Assembly (NCBI GenBank): GCA_964426915.1
Contig: CAYRTD010000064.1
Coordinates: 1-21,641, forward strand
Origin: CAYRTD01 sp964426915
Lineage (GTDB): Bacteria > Bacteroidota > Bacteroidia > Bacteroidales > GCA-2748055
DNA: 21,641 nt
Reading direction: 5' to 3'
Of the stretch, positions 8,063-15,332 are shown piece by piece. A program made the position numbers and the translations under genes. Numbering within the stretch: the stretch's first letter is position 1; the number at the start of each line of letters is the position of its first letter. A model generated the notes under the pieces. The model was given only the letters and a program-made list of their open reading frames with translations, ran no database searches and was not told the origin of the DNA.

Positions 8063-8938
8063 TCATATTCTTTTAATGCGTTTTCCGATAGTTATCTGAC
8101 GGGTTTCATTATCTTTGGTTATGGTTGCTACATCGTCGCACGTTCCATCACCATAATCAAGTTCTGCAAATTCTTCACCGTTAATGCTAAAGTTCACAAT
8201 TCCTTCTACAATAAACCGGCAGGCACCGGTTTTGGTGAGAGGATCGATAATGGTTTTTGAAAAAGTTGCACCATTGGCAGCCTCATAATTTACAAATCCG
8301 GAAATAAGGATAACATCATCCGAATGAAGAAATGGAGTTTCAAATCCTTCAACAAGAGTACGGGTTCTCTCACCGGTCCGCTGAAGAACCGCACCATCAG
8401 CAAATGTCAGTGTAAGGTCACTCACATTGGAAAAAACACGTTCTGTACTATCGGCTCCCATAAATGTGCGGGTAGCACCGCCAGCAATATTCACTGAATC
8501 CACATAGAAATTCTCATATCTAATCTCCCTGGTGGCTCCATCGGTCCGTGGCCGTGCAGATACATTAATGAGGATCTTTCCGCTAATCACTCTTCCATTT
8601 ACCAGCTCAATTCCATCACTATAATCTATTGTGATAGTCTTGGGGAAAAAACTTCCGGTCGGGTCCACTGTAACTGCAGGTCCAACACCGTTCTTATAGC
8701 GCCATTTCCATTCAGCACTTTTCTTACTTCCATTTATTCCATCGATAAGATCCTGGGAACTGGTATAAAAATCGACTTCATAATCCATGGCTTCGATAAC
8801 ATTATCAGAAGCAGCGTCTTCCATGATAACAGCCTCCTCTTCTTCTGTGAATAATTTAATGTCATTGTTGGATTCTTTTTCGCAAGCCATTAAAAATGCT
8901 GTTGCGGTTGCGGTAATAAATAGGATGTTTTTTTTCAT
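8063..8938 (-). CDS. Lipoprotein of unknown function
   Basis: A 291-residue protein with a lipobox (FLMAC, Cys19) and an acidic linker (TEEEEAVIMEDAASDN). It is largely beta-rich after that: TITIDYSDGIELVNGRVISG, a region around TRTFMGADSTERVF, and a C-terminal block with GACRFIVEGIVNFSI and LDYGDGTCDDVATI that contains two cysteines. This composition looks like the conserved lipoproteins of unknown function found in Bacteroidota. It lies upstream of the sigma/FecR/receptor operon in the same direction but is separated from it by a hairpin and a promoter, so a role in that signalling system is only a possibility. Confidence 0.75.
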   Translation of the reverse strand: MKKNILFITATATAFLMACEKESNNDIKLFTEEEEAVIMEDAASDNVIEAMDYEVDFYTSSQDLIDGINGSKKSAEWKWRYKNGVGPAVTVDPTGSFFPKTITIDYSDGIELVNGRVISGKILINVSARPRTDGATREIRYENFYVDSVNIAGGATRTFMGADSTERVFSNVSDLTLTFADGAVLQRTGERTRTLVEGFETPFLHSDDVILISGFVNYEAANGATFSKTIIDPLTKTGACRFIVEGIVNFSINGEEFAELDYGDGTCDDVATITKDNETRQITIGKRIKRI

Positions 8939-9084
8939 GATTTCTAATTTAAAAAATGGTTTAACAAAACTTTCTATAACTATACCGCATGAAAATAATT
9001 TTACCCTACTTTTTTTTTGTTTTTTTTTGCAGGATCCACTCTAAAAGTGAAAATTATAACAATTTCTCTTAATCCCCCGGCTCC

Positions 9085-9213
9085 CTAAGGCATGTAGGCA
9101 GTTCTTTCCATATCAAAATATTTTTCAGGGTTACCGGCTTTTATGTAATGGACCAGAATAAAGTTTTCATCCCCAACAACAGGTATCTCCATATTTAAAC
9201 CTAAAGTTTCCCT
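9085..9213 (-). pseudogene. Decayed second repeat of the adjacent secreted protein
   Basis: Directly after the TAA stop of the upstream gene (9216-9214) the same frame continues for 42 sense codons to a TAG at 9087-9085. The translated text reads ETLGLNMEIPVVGDE and then NFILVHYIKAGNPEKYFDME. This matches the start of the upstream protein's mature region (VVVLNYMKVPPGGEARYEAA) in pattern and position: hydrophobic strand, [NH]Y[MI]K, Pro/Gly turn, then E.[RK]Y. I infer that the ancestral protein had two such domains and that the second is cut off by nonsense mutations and a lost C-terminus. Confidence 0.65.
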
Positions 9214-9573
9214 TTAGGTAAGTTCACGTGAATTCATTATTTCATCCATGGCTTTATCTGCTTCATCACCCAGGACATTCTGAATAAATTCCCAGCTCAT
9301 ACCGGAAACACTGGAAGAAAGATTTTCATAAATATCCACAGTTACATAATTATAATCACTTTCGCTTCCCTGGTTATGAACACGGTAAAGCTCCCAGCCA
9401 ATCATAGTTCCTTCATCTGTTTTTGCCTGGAGAACTTTTTGAGCATACTGTTCTGCAGCTTCATATCTGGCTTCGCCCCCGGGAGGCACCTTCATGTAGT
9501 TTAAAACCACAACCTGACTGAAGCTAAGTTGTGCGGTTAAGCACAGCACGGTAATAATCCATAATTTTTTCAT
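9214..9573 (-). CDS. Small secreted protein, probably the truncated first half of a two-repeat protein
   Basis: A 119-residue product with a Sec signal peptide (MKKLWIITVLCLTAQLSFSQ) and one alpha/beta domain resembling a ferredoxin-like fold: VVVLNYMKVPPGGEARYEAA, then IGWELYRVHNQ and YNYVTVDIYENLS. The family I recall from Bacteroidota is about twice this length, with the domain duplicated. Here the reading frame carries on after the TAA stop into a recognisable second copy, so this is either a pseudogene or a recently shortened functional protein. The function of the family is not known to me. The gap upstream holds an 8-bp inverted repeat (9666-9699). Confidence 0.7.
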   Translation of the reverse strand: MKKLWIITVLCLTAQLSFSQVVVLNYMKVPPGGEARYEAAEQYAQKVLQAKTDEGTMIGWELYRVHNQGSESDYNYVTVDIYENLSSSVSGMSWEFIQNVLGDEADKAMDEIMNSRELT

Positions 9574-9665
9574 AATGATGTGAATTTAGTTTCACTTGAA
9601 ACAGCTTCACATACATTAAGTTCATAATAACATACTGACTATCAGTGATAATTTTAATAGTCTCT

Positions 9666-9699
9666 ATAGTTCAATTTTTTTGTAATTGTTCTGAACTAT
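9666..9699. repeat. Inverted repeat, operator candidate
   Basis: ATAGTTCA (9666-9673) and TGAACTAT (9692-9699) form a perfect 8-bp inverted repeat with an 18-bp AT-rich spacer, about 95-125 bp upstream of the small secreted protein gene. A further GTTTCA/TGAAAC pair lies at 9589-9602. Either could bind a dimeric regulator, but nothing identifies one. Confidence 0.4.
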
Positions 9700-9829
9700 C
9701 AATATTCATTACTGATTTTCAGATATTTTCGAATAATAAAAAAATACTTTCTAAATAGTATCCGAAAGAAAATTCATGATTTTGCTAAAGTGCTTAATAA
9801 GAAAAGGTCCGATATTGAATAATACTACC

Positions 9830-10726
9830 TTATTTTGAGGGAGCTTTCACATCCTGATAAGTCAGGAAAACACCCACCATAACTACTGTCAAACCGACAA
9901 TATCCATTAATAGAAGCTTATCTCCGAATGCCATCCAGGCCATTAACATGGTAACCGGGGGACCGAAATAAAATAAACTGGCCACCCGGGTGGCGTCCAT
10001 ACGCTCAATCAGAAGCCACATGAGAGCATAAGCTCCCAGAGAGACGGCAAAAATAAGCCAGAGCATGGTGTATATAAATTCCGAGGTCCATTCGACATAA
10101 AGATCTTCAATAAATATTGCTGGAAGGGCCAAAACAATAGTGGTAGCAAGACACTGGTAGAAAAGGGTCAGGTCAAGTGATATTTTTGTTGATTCATTTC
10201 TCAGTTCCATCTTCCTTTGTATTAAGCTCGCAATTGTAATAGCGGCAACAGAGCCCAGGGGTATCAGGTACCCGAATATTGTTCCGGTATCTGTATAGCT
10301 GATTCTGTGGATCACAGTAATGCACACACCGGTAAATCCAATAAACAGTCCAAGCCACCTCTGTATGGAAATACTTTCGCCTGTCACGATTCCTGAAAAA
10401 GCTCCGGTTGCAAGGGGTTGCAAGGCAACCACCAGTGCTACTATACCGGCAGGAACCCCCTGTTCAAGTGCCAGAAGGACACATCCCAGCCATACACCAT
10501 GCGCCATCACCCCTACAAACATGTGTGGAGCTAATGAGGGCCATTTCAACCATTGGAAACGTCCTCTTGACTGAAGATAAATGTAGAGAATTACTGTAAG
10601 AGTCAGGTAACGCCAGAATAACAGAGTAAAAGGTCCTGTATAGGGAAGTCCATACTCAGCTCCTATGAAACCTGAGTTCCAAAGAAAAATAAATGCTATG
10701 GCCAGGAATAAAGTTGATCTGTTCAT
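9830..10726 (-). CDS. EamA/DMT-family transporter
   Basis: A 298-residue protein with about ten transmembrane helices in two EamA repeats (about residues 5-135 and 150-290). Family signatures include the N-terminal FLWNSGFIGAEYGLPYTGPF, the helix AGIVALVVALQPLATG at the end of the first repeat, and ATRVASLFYFGPPVTMLMAW in the second. Such proteins export small metabolites or amino acids across the inner membrane; this sequence does not reveal the substrate. It lies 103 bp downstream of the stress-protein gene on the same strand. Confidence 0.9.
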   Translation of the reverse strand: MNRSTLFLAIAFIFLWNSGFIGAEYGLPYTGPFTLLFWRYLTLTVILYIYLQSRGRFQWLKWPSLAPHMFVGVMAHGVWLGCVLLALEQGVPAGIVALVVALQPLATGAFSGIVTGESISIQRWLGLFIGFTGVCITVIHRISYTDTGTIFGYLIPLGSVAAITIASLIQRKMELRNESTKISLDLTLFYQCLATTIVLALPAIFIEDLYVEWTSEFIYTMLWLIFAVSLGAYALMWLLIERMDATRVASLFYFGPPVTMLMAWMAFGDKLLLMDIVGLTVVMVGVFLTYQDVKAPSK

Positions 10727-10778
10727 GGTATGTAAGACCTTGACCAGTTTGTGACGCTAAAAAAATTAATCAGGAAGA

Positions 10779-10802
10779 TCCCCATACCATACTCACAGGG
10801 GA
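10779..10802 (-). terminator. Weak hairpin between the stress protein and exporter genes
   Basis: TCCCC (10779-10783) and GGGGA (10798-10802) can pair around a 14-base loop. On the minus strand a run of seven T follows about 12 nt later. This could partly terminate transcription of the universal stress protein gene. Confidence 0.3.
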
Positions 10803-10829
10803 AGGCCGATTACCAAAAACATTCACTCA

Positions 10830-11720
10830 CTATATTGAAAAAATCCCAAAAGAAATATCTTTAGCATCACCCAGGTTTTTCTCCCAGTAGTGAGCTGAAG
10901 CATTATTAATTGAAACAACCGGCATGGTGGCCTCATTGATGATATGTTGTGCAAAAGCTCCTAAATAATTGTCAAATGTTGCGGATTCTTTATGAGTCAT
11001 AATTAAAATTGAATCAATATTATTCTGATCACAATATTTTAATATTGACTTGTATGCAATGTTTTCCTCTTTTACCAATAATTCAACCTTGTAATCTACT
11101 CCATTTTCTTCATAGGTCTTTTTATATTTATTAATTTTTTCGTTAATACGACTCGACCTCAATTCATTTTTACCGAAAAGTACAGAAACCAAATGTATTT
11201 TTGCATTATGATTCAAAGCCATGGCAACCGAATTATAGAGCTGCATTCTGCTTGAGCGGTTTAAATCAAGTGGTACGGCAATATTTTTAAATATTCTATC
11301 TTCCTTATTTGTAATACTGATAACAGGTTGCTCAGCATTCATTATCACCTGTGAAAGGGTTGAGCCTAACCTTTTGGAACCTGAGGCCAATGGATAATTG
11401 TCCGCCATAATTATGTACCTGGCATTTATTTTTGTTGCATACTTGCTAATTTCATTTTTTGCTTTGCCTTCCAATACTTTTATTTCTGTATTCTCAGGCA
11501 ACATCTGTTCTTTTTTCAGAGCCAGAAGTTTCTTGTTGGCATTCCTTTTGAATTCATCTGAGTTGAACATGTCTTCCCACCAGGATTGCGACTCAATAAC
11601 ATGCACCAAATGAATATTTGCATTATTCATAGCTTGCAACTTCAAAGCATAATCCAGCGCTTTTAAACAATAAATCTTAAAGTCTATCGGAACCAAAAGG
11701 TCCATTTTTGTTTTTGCCAT
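10830..11720 (-). CDS. Tandem-domain universal stress protein (UspA family)
   Basis: A 296-residue cytoplasmic protein made of two UspA domains. Each begins with a beta strand and a conserved Asp (MDLLVPIDF near residue 6; KNIAVPLDLN near 147). The first ends with GSKRLGSTLSQVIMNAEQPV, which fits the ATP-binding G-2x-G-9x-G(S/T) motif only in part. The second has ILIMTHKESATFDNYLGAFA, where the glycine motif is degenerate. A second possible start is Met6. Tandem Usp proteins of this length are common in Bacteroidota and are linked to stress and stationary-phase survival. Confidence 0.9.
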   Translation of the reverse strand: MAKTKMDLLVPIDFKIYCLKALDYALKLQAMNNANIHLVHVIESQSWWEDMFNSDEFKRNANKKLLALKKEQMLPENTEIKVLEGKAKNEISKYATKINARYIIMADNYPLASGSKRLGSTLSQVIMNAEQPVISITNKEDRIFKNIAVPLDLNRSSRMQLYNSVAMALNHNAKIHLVSVLFGKNELRSSRINEKINKYKKTYEENGVDYKVELLVKEENIAYKSILKYCDQNNIDSILIMTHKESATFDNYLGAFAQHIINEATMPVVSINNASAHYWEKNLGDAKDISFGIFSI

Positions 11721-12026
11721 TTTTGTTATATTTCAGATTTAAACATTATTTTAAATATTTTTTTTGACCGCTTTCTGTAGCTATTTATTTCACCTTTACC
11801 AATTGAGATTCAAATTCTAAAATACCTTAGTTCCCTGTTATAATTACAGATGTTGGTGTTAAATGGTCCAATCGGACAAATCAGCAAAATTCCAGAGATT
11901 CCCGGATATTGCTAAAATGTGCTTCAGAAATAAGAATATAGAATGTTTTTTTTAAATTTTCATCATCAAACAAATATAATAAAAACGGCGATTTTTTTAC
12001 TTCTGATAATAGTTATTTGCTAGAAA

Positions 12027-12216
12027 TTAATAGAAATCCTCATCCCAATCATCCATTAAATATAACTTATCTATAAGATCCTCATCAATCTCTTTACGGA
12101 TTTCTCTTATGGTTTTTTTTTATTTTCTCCATTGATGCCTGGTTGATGATATTATTACATACATCCTCACCCCCCAGGTCGGGGCCATTAAAGCAAAAAT
12201 AACATTTATGAATCAA
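12027..12216 (-). pseudogene. Decayed small gene with a frameshift in a run of nine A
   Basis: On the minus strand, from about 12216, the translation reads HKCYFCFNGPDLGGEDVCNN followed by IINQASMEKIKK. At the homopolymer 12113-12121 the frame changes and continues TIREIRKEIDEDLIDKLYLM, then DDWDEDFY, to a TAA at 12029-12027. Both halves look like protein (acidic, amphipathic) and join naturally with a one-base shift. No ATG start precedes the first part. The CYFC pattern could be half of a zinc site. The family is not recognised. Confidence 0.45.
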
Positions 12217-12219
12217 TAA

Positions 12220-12322
12220 CTATCAAAAGTATCGGAGAAGAAGAAACCTACCATTACCGATTATAACAAGGCGTGCGCAGGGAAAAGTATGCATTGGGGC
12301 ATCAAGCAAGCTATTAATAATT
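12220..12322 (+). pseudogene. Short possible coding remnant
   Basis: One plus-strand frame reads VSEKKKPTITDYNKACAGKS then MHWGIKQAINN to a TAG at about 12322, right where the dispersed repeat begins. It has protein-like composition but no start codon, since a TAA precedes it. It may be the 3' end of a gene lost by deletion. The length is too short for certainty. Confidence 0.25.
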
Positions 12323-12325
12323 AGA

Positions 12326-12410
12326 AGAGTCTGTCAATAAAATAAAGTGGCTGAATCATAACCGAACCACCAATTGGCGGTGAGCTCAGTGAAGCTGTTG
12401 TTTGGGATCA
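12326..12410. repeat. Dispersed 85-bp repeat, copy 1
   Basis: Eighty-five bases starting AGAGTCTGTCAATAAAATAA are 81/85 identical to 15080-15164. The repeat contains CCACCAATTGGCGG, a near-palindrome, and GAGCTC. It has no reading frame. In this copy the sequence continues into two nested hairpins and ends at 12481 with an inverted, related end. Confidence 0.9.
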
Positions 12411-12455
12411 GTTCGACTAAATGATTTTGAAAACCAAAATCATAGTCTCACTGAG
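12385..12455. repeat. Nested inverted repeats beside repeat copy 1
   Basis: CTCAGTGA (12385-12392) pairs with TCACTGAG (12448-12455). Inside that loop ATGATTTTG (12421-12429) pairs perfectly with CAAAATCAT (12435-12443) around AAAAC. The two stems could form one extended structure in RNA or single-stranded DNA, as is typical of small non-autonomous mobile elements. Confidence 0.7.
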
Positions 12456-12634
12456 TATATCGGACATTACGGACATACACTCGATTTTATAGAGGCCGTC
12501 TAAAAATAATCATGTATCCGCCTTGCCACTCATATTTTGGATGTATTGTCTATATATAATTTAAAGTTTACCCATTTTCTAAAAAAATTCAATTACCTTT
12601 ATCTTACTAACACTAATACTAAACCTGAGTCAGC

Positions 12635-12889
12635 ATGAGCATAGGTGGTGAATTGTCGAAAATTCTTGATCCAAATAAGTATAAGCTGGTATTGTTATCA
12701 AATAATCTTTCAGTAATAGAATATATTCCTTCTTCTAAACTGAACTGGTGCCTGATTGACTGGGGGCCTGTAAGATACAGATTAACCACCTATATCGATG
12801 GCCAGGCAGACAGGCAAGATTATCAAAAAACGGATGTGGAAAACCTGTTGGAGGATCTAAAAAACTGGATGAAAAGAATAAATGAGTGA
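12635..12889 (+). CDS. Small protein of unknown function
   Basis: An 84-residue, probably cytoplasmic protein with no signal peptide or membrane segment. It shows a predicted beta-rich centre (YKLVLLSNNLSVIEYIPSS, WCLIDWGPVRYRLTTYIDG) and an amphipathic C-terminal helix (VENLLEDLKNWMKRINE). The composition is convincingly protein-like, but I recognise no family. It lies between the repeat-rich graveyard and the next small gene, with no operon partner. It could be a surviving accessory gene or the remnant of something longer. Confidence 0.5.
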   Translation: MSIGGELSKILDPNKYKLVLLSNNLSVIEYIPSSKLNWCLIDWGPVRYRLTTYIDGQADRQDYQKTDVENLLEDLKNWMKRINE

Positions 12890-12964
12890 AATTGCTCTCT
12901 GTGTCCTCACCCGAGCGCAGCGACTCAAACCATCCTTCCATTCACATTTTCAATGTATTCAGGA

Positions 12965-13162
12965 TTACTCCTCATCTTCACCCCTGTTAAGCAACCAAAT
13001 AGTAAGACCGGCAACTGTTAATAAACTTCCCAGGGCAATGCCCATGTTAACATTCCTCTGCGTTCTCTTTGCTTTCCTCAAGGGAGCAGAACCCAATCCT
13101 TTATCCTCAATAAAATCTTCAAGTCTCTTTAGTCTTGCTTCTAATTCTTCTTTGATATCCAT
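12965..13162 (-). CDS. Small single-pass membrane protein
   Basis: A 65-residue protein with an N-terminal amphipathic/coiled segment (MDIKEELEARLKRLEDFIED), a basic linker (APLRKAKRTQRN) and one transmembrane helix (about residues 39-58, MGIALGSLLTVAGLTIWLL), ending in an acidic tail GEDEE. By the positive-inside rule the N-terminus is cytoplasmic. Small proteins of this design are common in Bacteroidota. The function is unknown, and no partner gene is adjacent. Confidence 0.7.
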   Translation of the reverse strand: MDIKEELEARLKRLEDFIEDKGLGSAPLRKAKRTQRNVNMGIALGSLLTVAGLTIWLLNRGEDEE

Positions 13163-13620
13163 GATAAAAATTTTTAAGTTACACTTTATTAGTCTAACAT
13201 AGATAATGGCAAATTGTTTGTGAAAAAAATGTTGATAATCCCGGGGCTTCTAAAGATAAAGGCCCATTACGATCATTGCATGGCTATTTTTCACTACTTC
13301 CTATCCATTTCTGATAGATAGTATGTTTCGAAGAACAGAGCCGTATTCTGGCAATGGCTCTGGATCCAAATCTTAACAATGGCCTTATCCAGCACTCCAG
13401 TCTATCCTTTGAGTGATGCAAGCCAGAGCTTCAAAGAGGATATATTCCAGTACCCGAGGATGGCTTTGAGTGAGGCAATCCTGAACCCCTGAGTTTCTGC
13501 CAAAGCTTTAGATCTGATTGGAAGTAAACATTCATTCCGGTCAAAGGGAGTTTAAGATTTGTATAGTATTTTGACTAATTAAAAAAAATCTTATCTTTAC
13601 GGCATTATCCAACTTACCCA
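13163..13620. other. Gap with an imperfect 57-bp-spaced repeat and a possible decayed frame
   Basis: No intact gene is visible. The motif CTTTGAGTGATGCAAGCC (13407-13424) recurs 57 bp later with three changes (13464-13481). A hairpin CAGAGCC/GGCTCTG spans 13336-13362. One minus-strand frame, about 13310-13550, is interrupted by a single TAG and reads for example IRSKALAETQGFRIASLKAI. I do not recognise it, and a structured non-coding element is an alternative. Confidence 0.45.
13570..13599 (+). promoter_or_regulatory. Promoter candidate for the Tat-enzyme gene cluster
   Basis: TTTG (13570-13573), an 18-bp AT-rich spacer and TATCTTTA (13592-13599) approximate the Bacteroidota consensus, with a shorter spacer and A instead of G at the last base. 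Transcription would start near 13606, about 60 nt before the ATG at 13666. Confidence 0.4.
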
Positions 13621-13665
13621 TTGACGAAATCAGTCAGATATTTTAACCAAATAGCACCTTACATT

Positions 13666-15066
13666 ATGAAAAACAAATCCATATCCCGAAGAAATTTCAT
13701 TACAAAAACAACCCTGTCGGCTGCGGGTGCAGCGTTGGGAATGCAAACAATCGCCTCCCCTTTTTCAGGAAAAATCCTAAATGCAAACGATAAAATCCGG
13801 GTTGGTTTCATCGGCTTGGGTAACCGGGGAAGTCAACTGATGCATTGGTTTATGGAAAACCCTGATGTGGAAGTCGCAGCACTTTGTGATGTATATGAAC
13901 CCTATATAATCCGTGACCGCGCTAAAATAGCCCAACGATACCTCGATATCGGAAAAGTACCATCCATGGGAGAAAATTTTGGTTCCGGGGTGAAGCAATA
14001 TACTGACTTTCGAAAACTGTTGGAAGACAAAGATATCGATGCAGTTTGCATCTCCACACCCGACCACTGGCATGCGATTCAAACCATCATGGCGCTGGAA
14101 GCAGGGAAACATGTGTATGTTGAAAAACCATTGACCATCACGATCAAAGAAGGTCGTAAAATGGTGGAAGCACAAAAGAGAACAGGGAAAGTTTGCGCAG
14201 TTGGTCTTAACCGGCGCGGATCTACTATTTACCAGCATCTGGTAAATGAAGTGCAGGCGGATAAAATCGGAAAGGTAACCACTGCCCGTGCCCAGCGCAC
14301 AAGCAACATGTTTCCAAATGGCATAGGAATTCTGCAGCCCGAAGATCCACCCAAAGATTTTAACTGGGATATGTGGCTTGGACCAAGAGCTTTCCGGCCT
14401 TATCAATACAACATTGCTCCATATTTTTTCCGGTGGTGGAAGGATTATTCTTCGCAAATGGGGAACTGGGGTGTTCATTATATGGATGTGATCCGTTGGA
14501 TGATTGGGGAACAATCCCCTGTTGCCATCACAGCGCATGGAGGCAAGTATGCCGTGAAGGACGACAGAACTATCCCCGATACTATGGAAGTATTGTTTGA
14601 AATGCCATCCGGCAGCATCATTAAGTTTAGCATTCATGAAGCAAATGGTGGCGGACGTGTGCACGGGGGGGAAGTAGCCCTGCACGGAACCAAAGGAAAT
14701 TTGCTGGCCAGTCAGAACGGATACAAAATTGAACCTTCCCGTAGCGGACAGTTCCAGGATTGGGACCGTTTGGTTGAGCCTGCTGAAAAAACACTTGAGG
14801 GCAGTGCAGAATTTGGTGATCTGGCCATTAAAGAAAATTCAACGGCCAATCTGATCCGTAATTTCCTCGACTGTATAAAATCCGGTGAAGAACCTTTATG
14901 TCCGCTGGAAGAAGGACATCGTTCAACCAGTTTTGCGCTTTTAGCCAATATTGCCCTTGAAACAGGTACACGCCTCGAGTGGGATCCGGTAAATGAACGC
15001 ATCACCAATAACGAAGCTGCAAACGATTACCTGCATTACGATTATCGCGCTCCATGGAGTTTGTAA
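13666..15066 (+). CDS. Tat-exported Gfo/Idh/MocA-family oxidoreductase
   Basis: A 466-residue NAD(P)-dependent sugar dehydrogenase-type protein. It opens with a twin-arginine signal (SRRNFI, residues 7-12, then a short Ala-rich hydrophobic stretch). The Rossmann motif GLGNRG is at about 50-55, the family motif EKPL near 153, and the substrate-domain NWGVHYMDVIRW has His271 and Asp274, likely catalytic. The frame is open back to a TTG at 13621, but ATG 13666 places the signal at the N-terminus. The enzyme would fold with its cofactor in the cytoplasm before export, as glucose-fructose oxidoreductase does. The substrate is unknown. Two further Tat enzymes follow, but repeats fill the 266-bp gap before the next gene, so cotranscription is not certain. 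Confidence 0.88.
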   Translation: MKNKSISRRNFITKTTLSAAGAALGMQTIASPFSGKILNANDKIRVGFIGLGNRGSQLMHWFMENPDVEVAALCDVYEPYIIRDRAKIAQRYLDIGKVPSMGENFGSGVKQYTDFRKLLEDKDIDAVCISTPDHWHAIQTIMALEAGKHVYVEKPLTITIKEGRKMVEAQKRTGKVCAVGLNRRGSTIYQHLVNEVQADKIGKVTTARAQRTSNMFPNGIGILQPEDPPKDFNWDMWLGPRAFRPYQYNIAPYFFRWWKDYSSQMGNWGVHYMDVIRWMIGEQSPVAITAHGGKYAVKDDRTIPDTMEVLFEMPSGSIIKFSIHEANGGGRVHGGEVALHGTKGNLLASQNGYKIEPSRSGQFQDWDRLVEPAEKTLEGSAEFGDLAIKENSTANLIRNFLDCIKSGEEPLCPLEEGHRSTSFALLANIALETGTRLEWDPVNERITNNEAANDYLHYDYRAPWSL

Positions 15067-15079
15067 GACAACGGTAATC

Positions 15080-15164
15080 AGAGTCTGTCAATAAAATAAA
15101 GTGGCTGGATCATAACCGAACCACCAATTGGCGGTGAGCTCAGTGAAGCTAATGTTCGGGATCA
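15080..15164. repeat. Dispersed 85-bp repeat, copy 2
   Basis: This stretch is 81/85 identical to 12326-12410 and starts 14 bp after the oxidoreductase stop. The similarity ends abruptly at GGGATCA. The hairpins that follow copy 1 are absent; a different set of stem-loops follows instead. Confidence 0.9.
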
Positions 15165-15166
15165 AA

Positions 15167-15235
15167 GCCTGCCCGCCTTAAGGATAGCCAGTGCAACGGC
15201 AGGCGGCCTCGCCCCGGTTTTTAACAGGGGTGCAC
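15167..15235. repeat. Two stem-loops in the gap
   Basis: GCCTGCC (15167-15173) pairs with GGCAGGC (15199-15205). A second stem, CCCCGGTT against AACAGGGG, lies between about 15212 and 15231 with a short T-rich loop. They lie between repeat copy 2 and the 38-bp palindrome and could be part of the same repeat cluster. Confidence 0.6.
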
Positions 15236-15240
15236 GAAAA

Positions 15241-15278
15241 TTTAATTCCTCATCCGCCCGGGCGGATGAGGAATTAAA
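15241..15278. repeat. Perfect 38-bp palindrome
   Basis: The left arm TTTAATTCCTCATCCGCCC is followed immediately by its exact reverse complement, centred on CCCGGG between 15259 and 15260. There is no loop. It lies about 55 bp before the epimerase-like gene. It could act as a terminator or an mRNA-stabilising stem between the first and second genes, or be a mobile repeat. Confidence 0.95.
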
Positions 15279-15332
15279 AATCAACGAAGAATCGAATGAA
15301 ACGAGCTCATAAAGTCGATAAAATCCAATAAT

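Larger units (their letters stand above)
11721..12634. other. Long gene-poor stretch with gene remnants and repeats
   Basis: No intact gene is visible in these 914 bp. From left to right: AT-rich upstream DNA of the stress protein gene (to about 12020), a frameshifted minus-strand remnant (12027-12216), a plus-strand fragment (about 12220-12322), a 156-bp block of repeats and hairpins (12326-12481), and AT-rich sequence leading to the small gene at 12635. Confidence 0.75.

Noticed and set aside
13621..13665. TTG start 15 codons upstream of the oxidoreductase ATG
   Set aside because: The Tat signal fits the ATG at 13666 and the upstream codons add no recognisable sequence.
13777..14685. 302-codon open frame on the minus strand
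   Set aside because: It lies fully opposite the oxidoreductase gene, has no family signature, and its composition reflects the sense gene.
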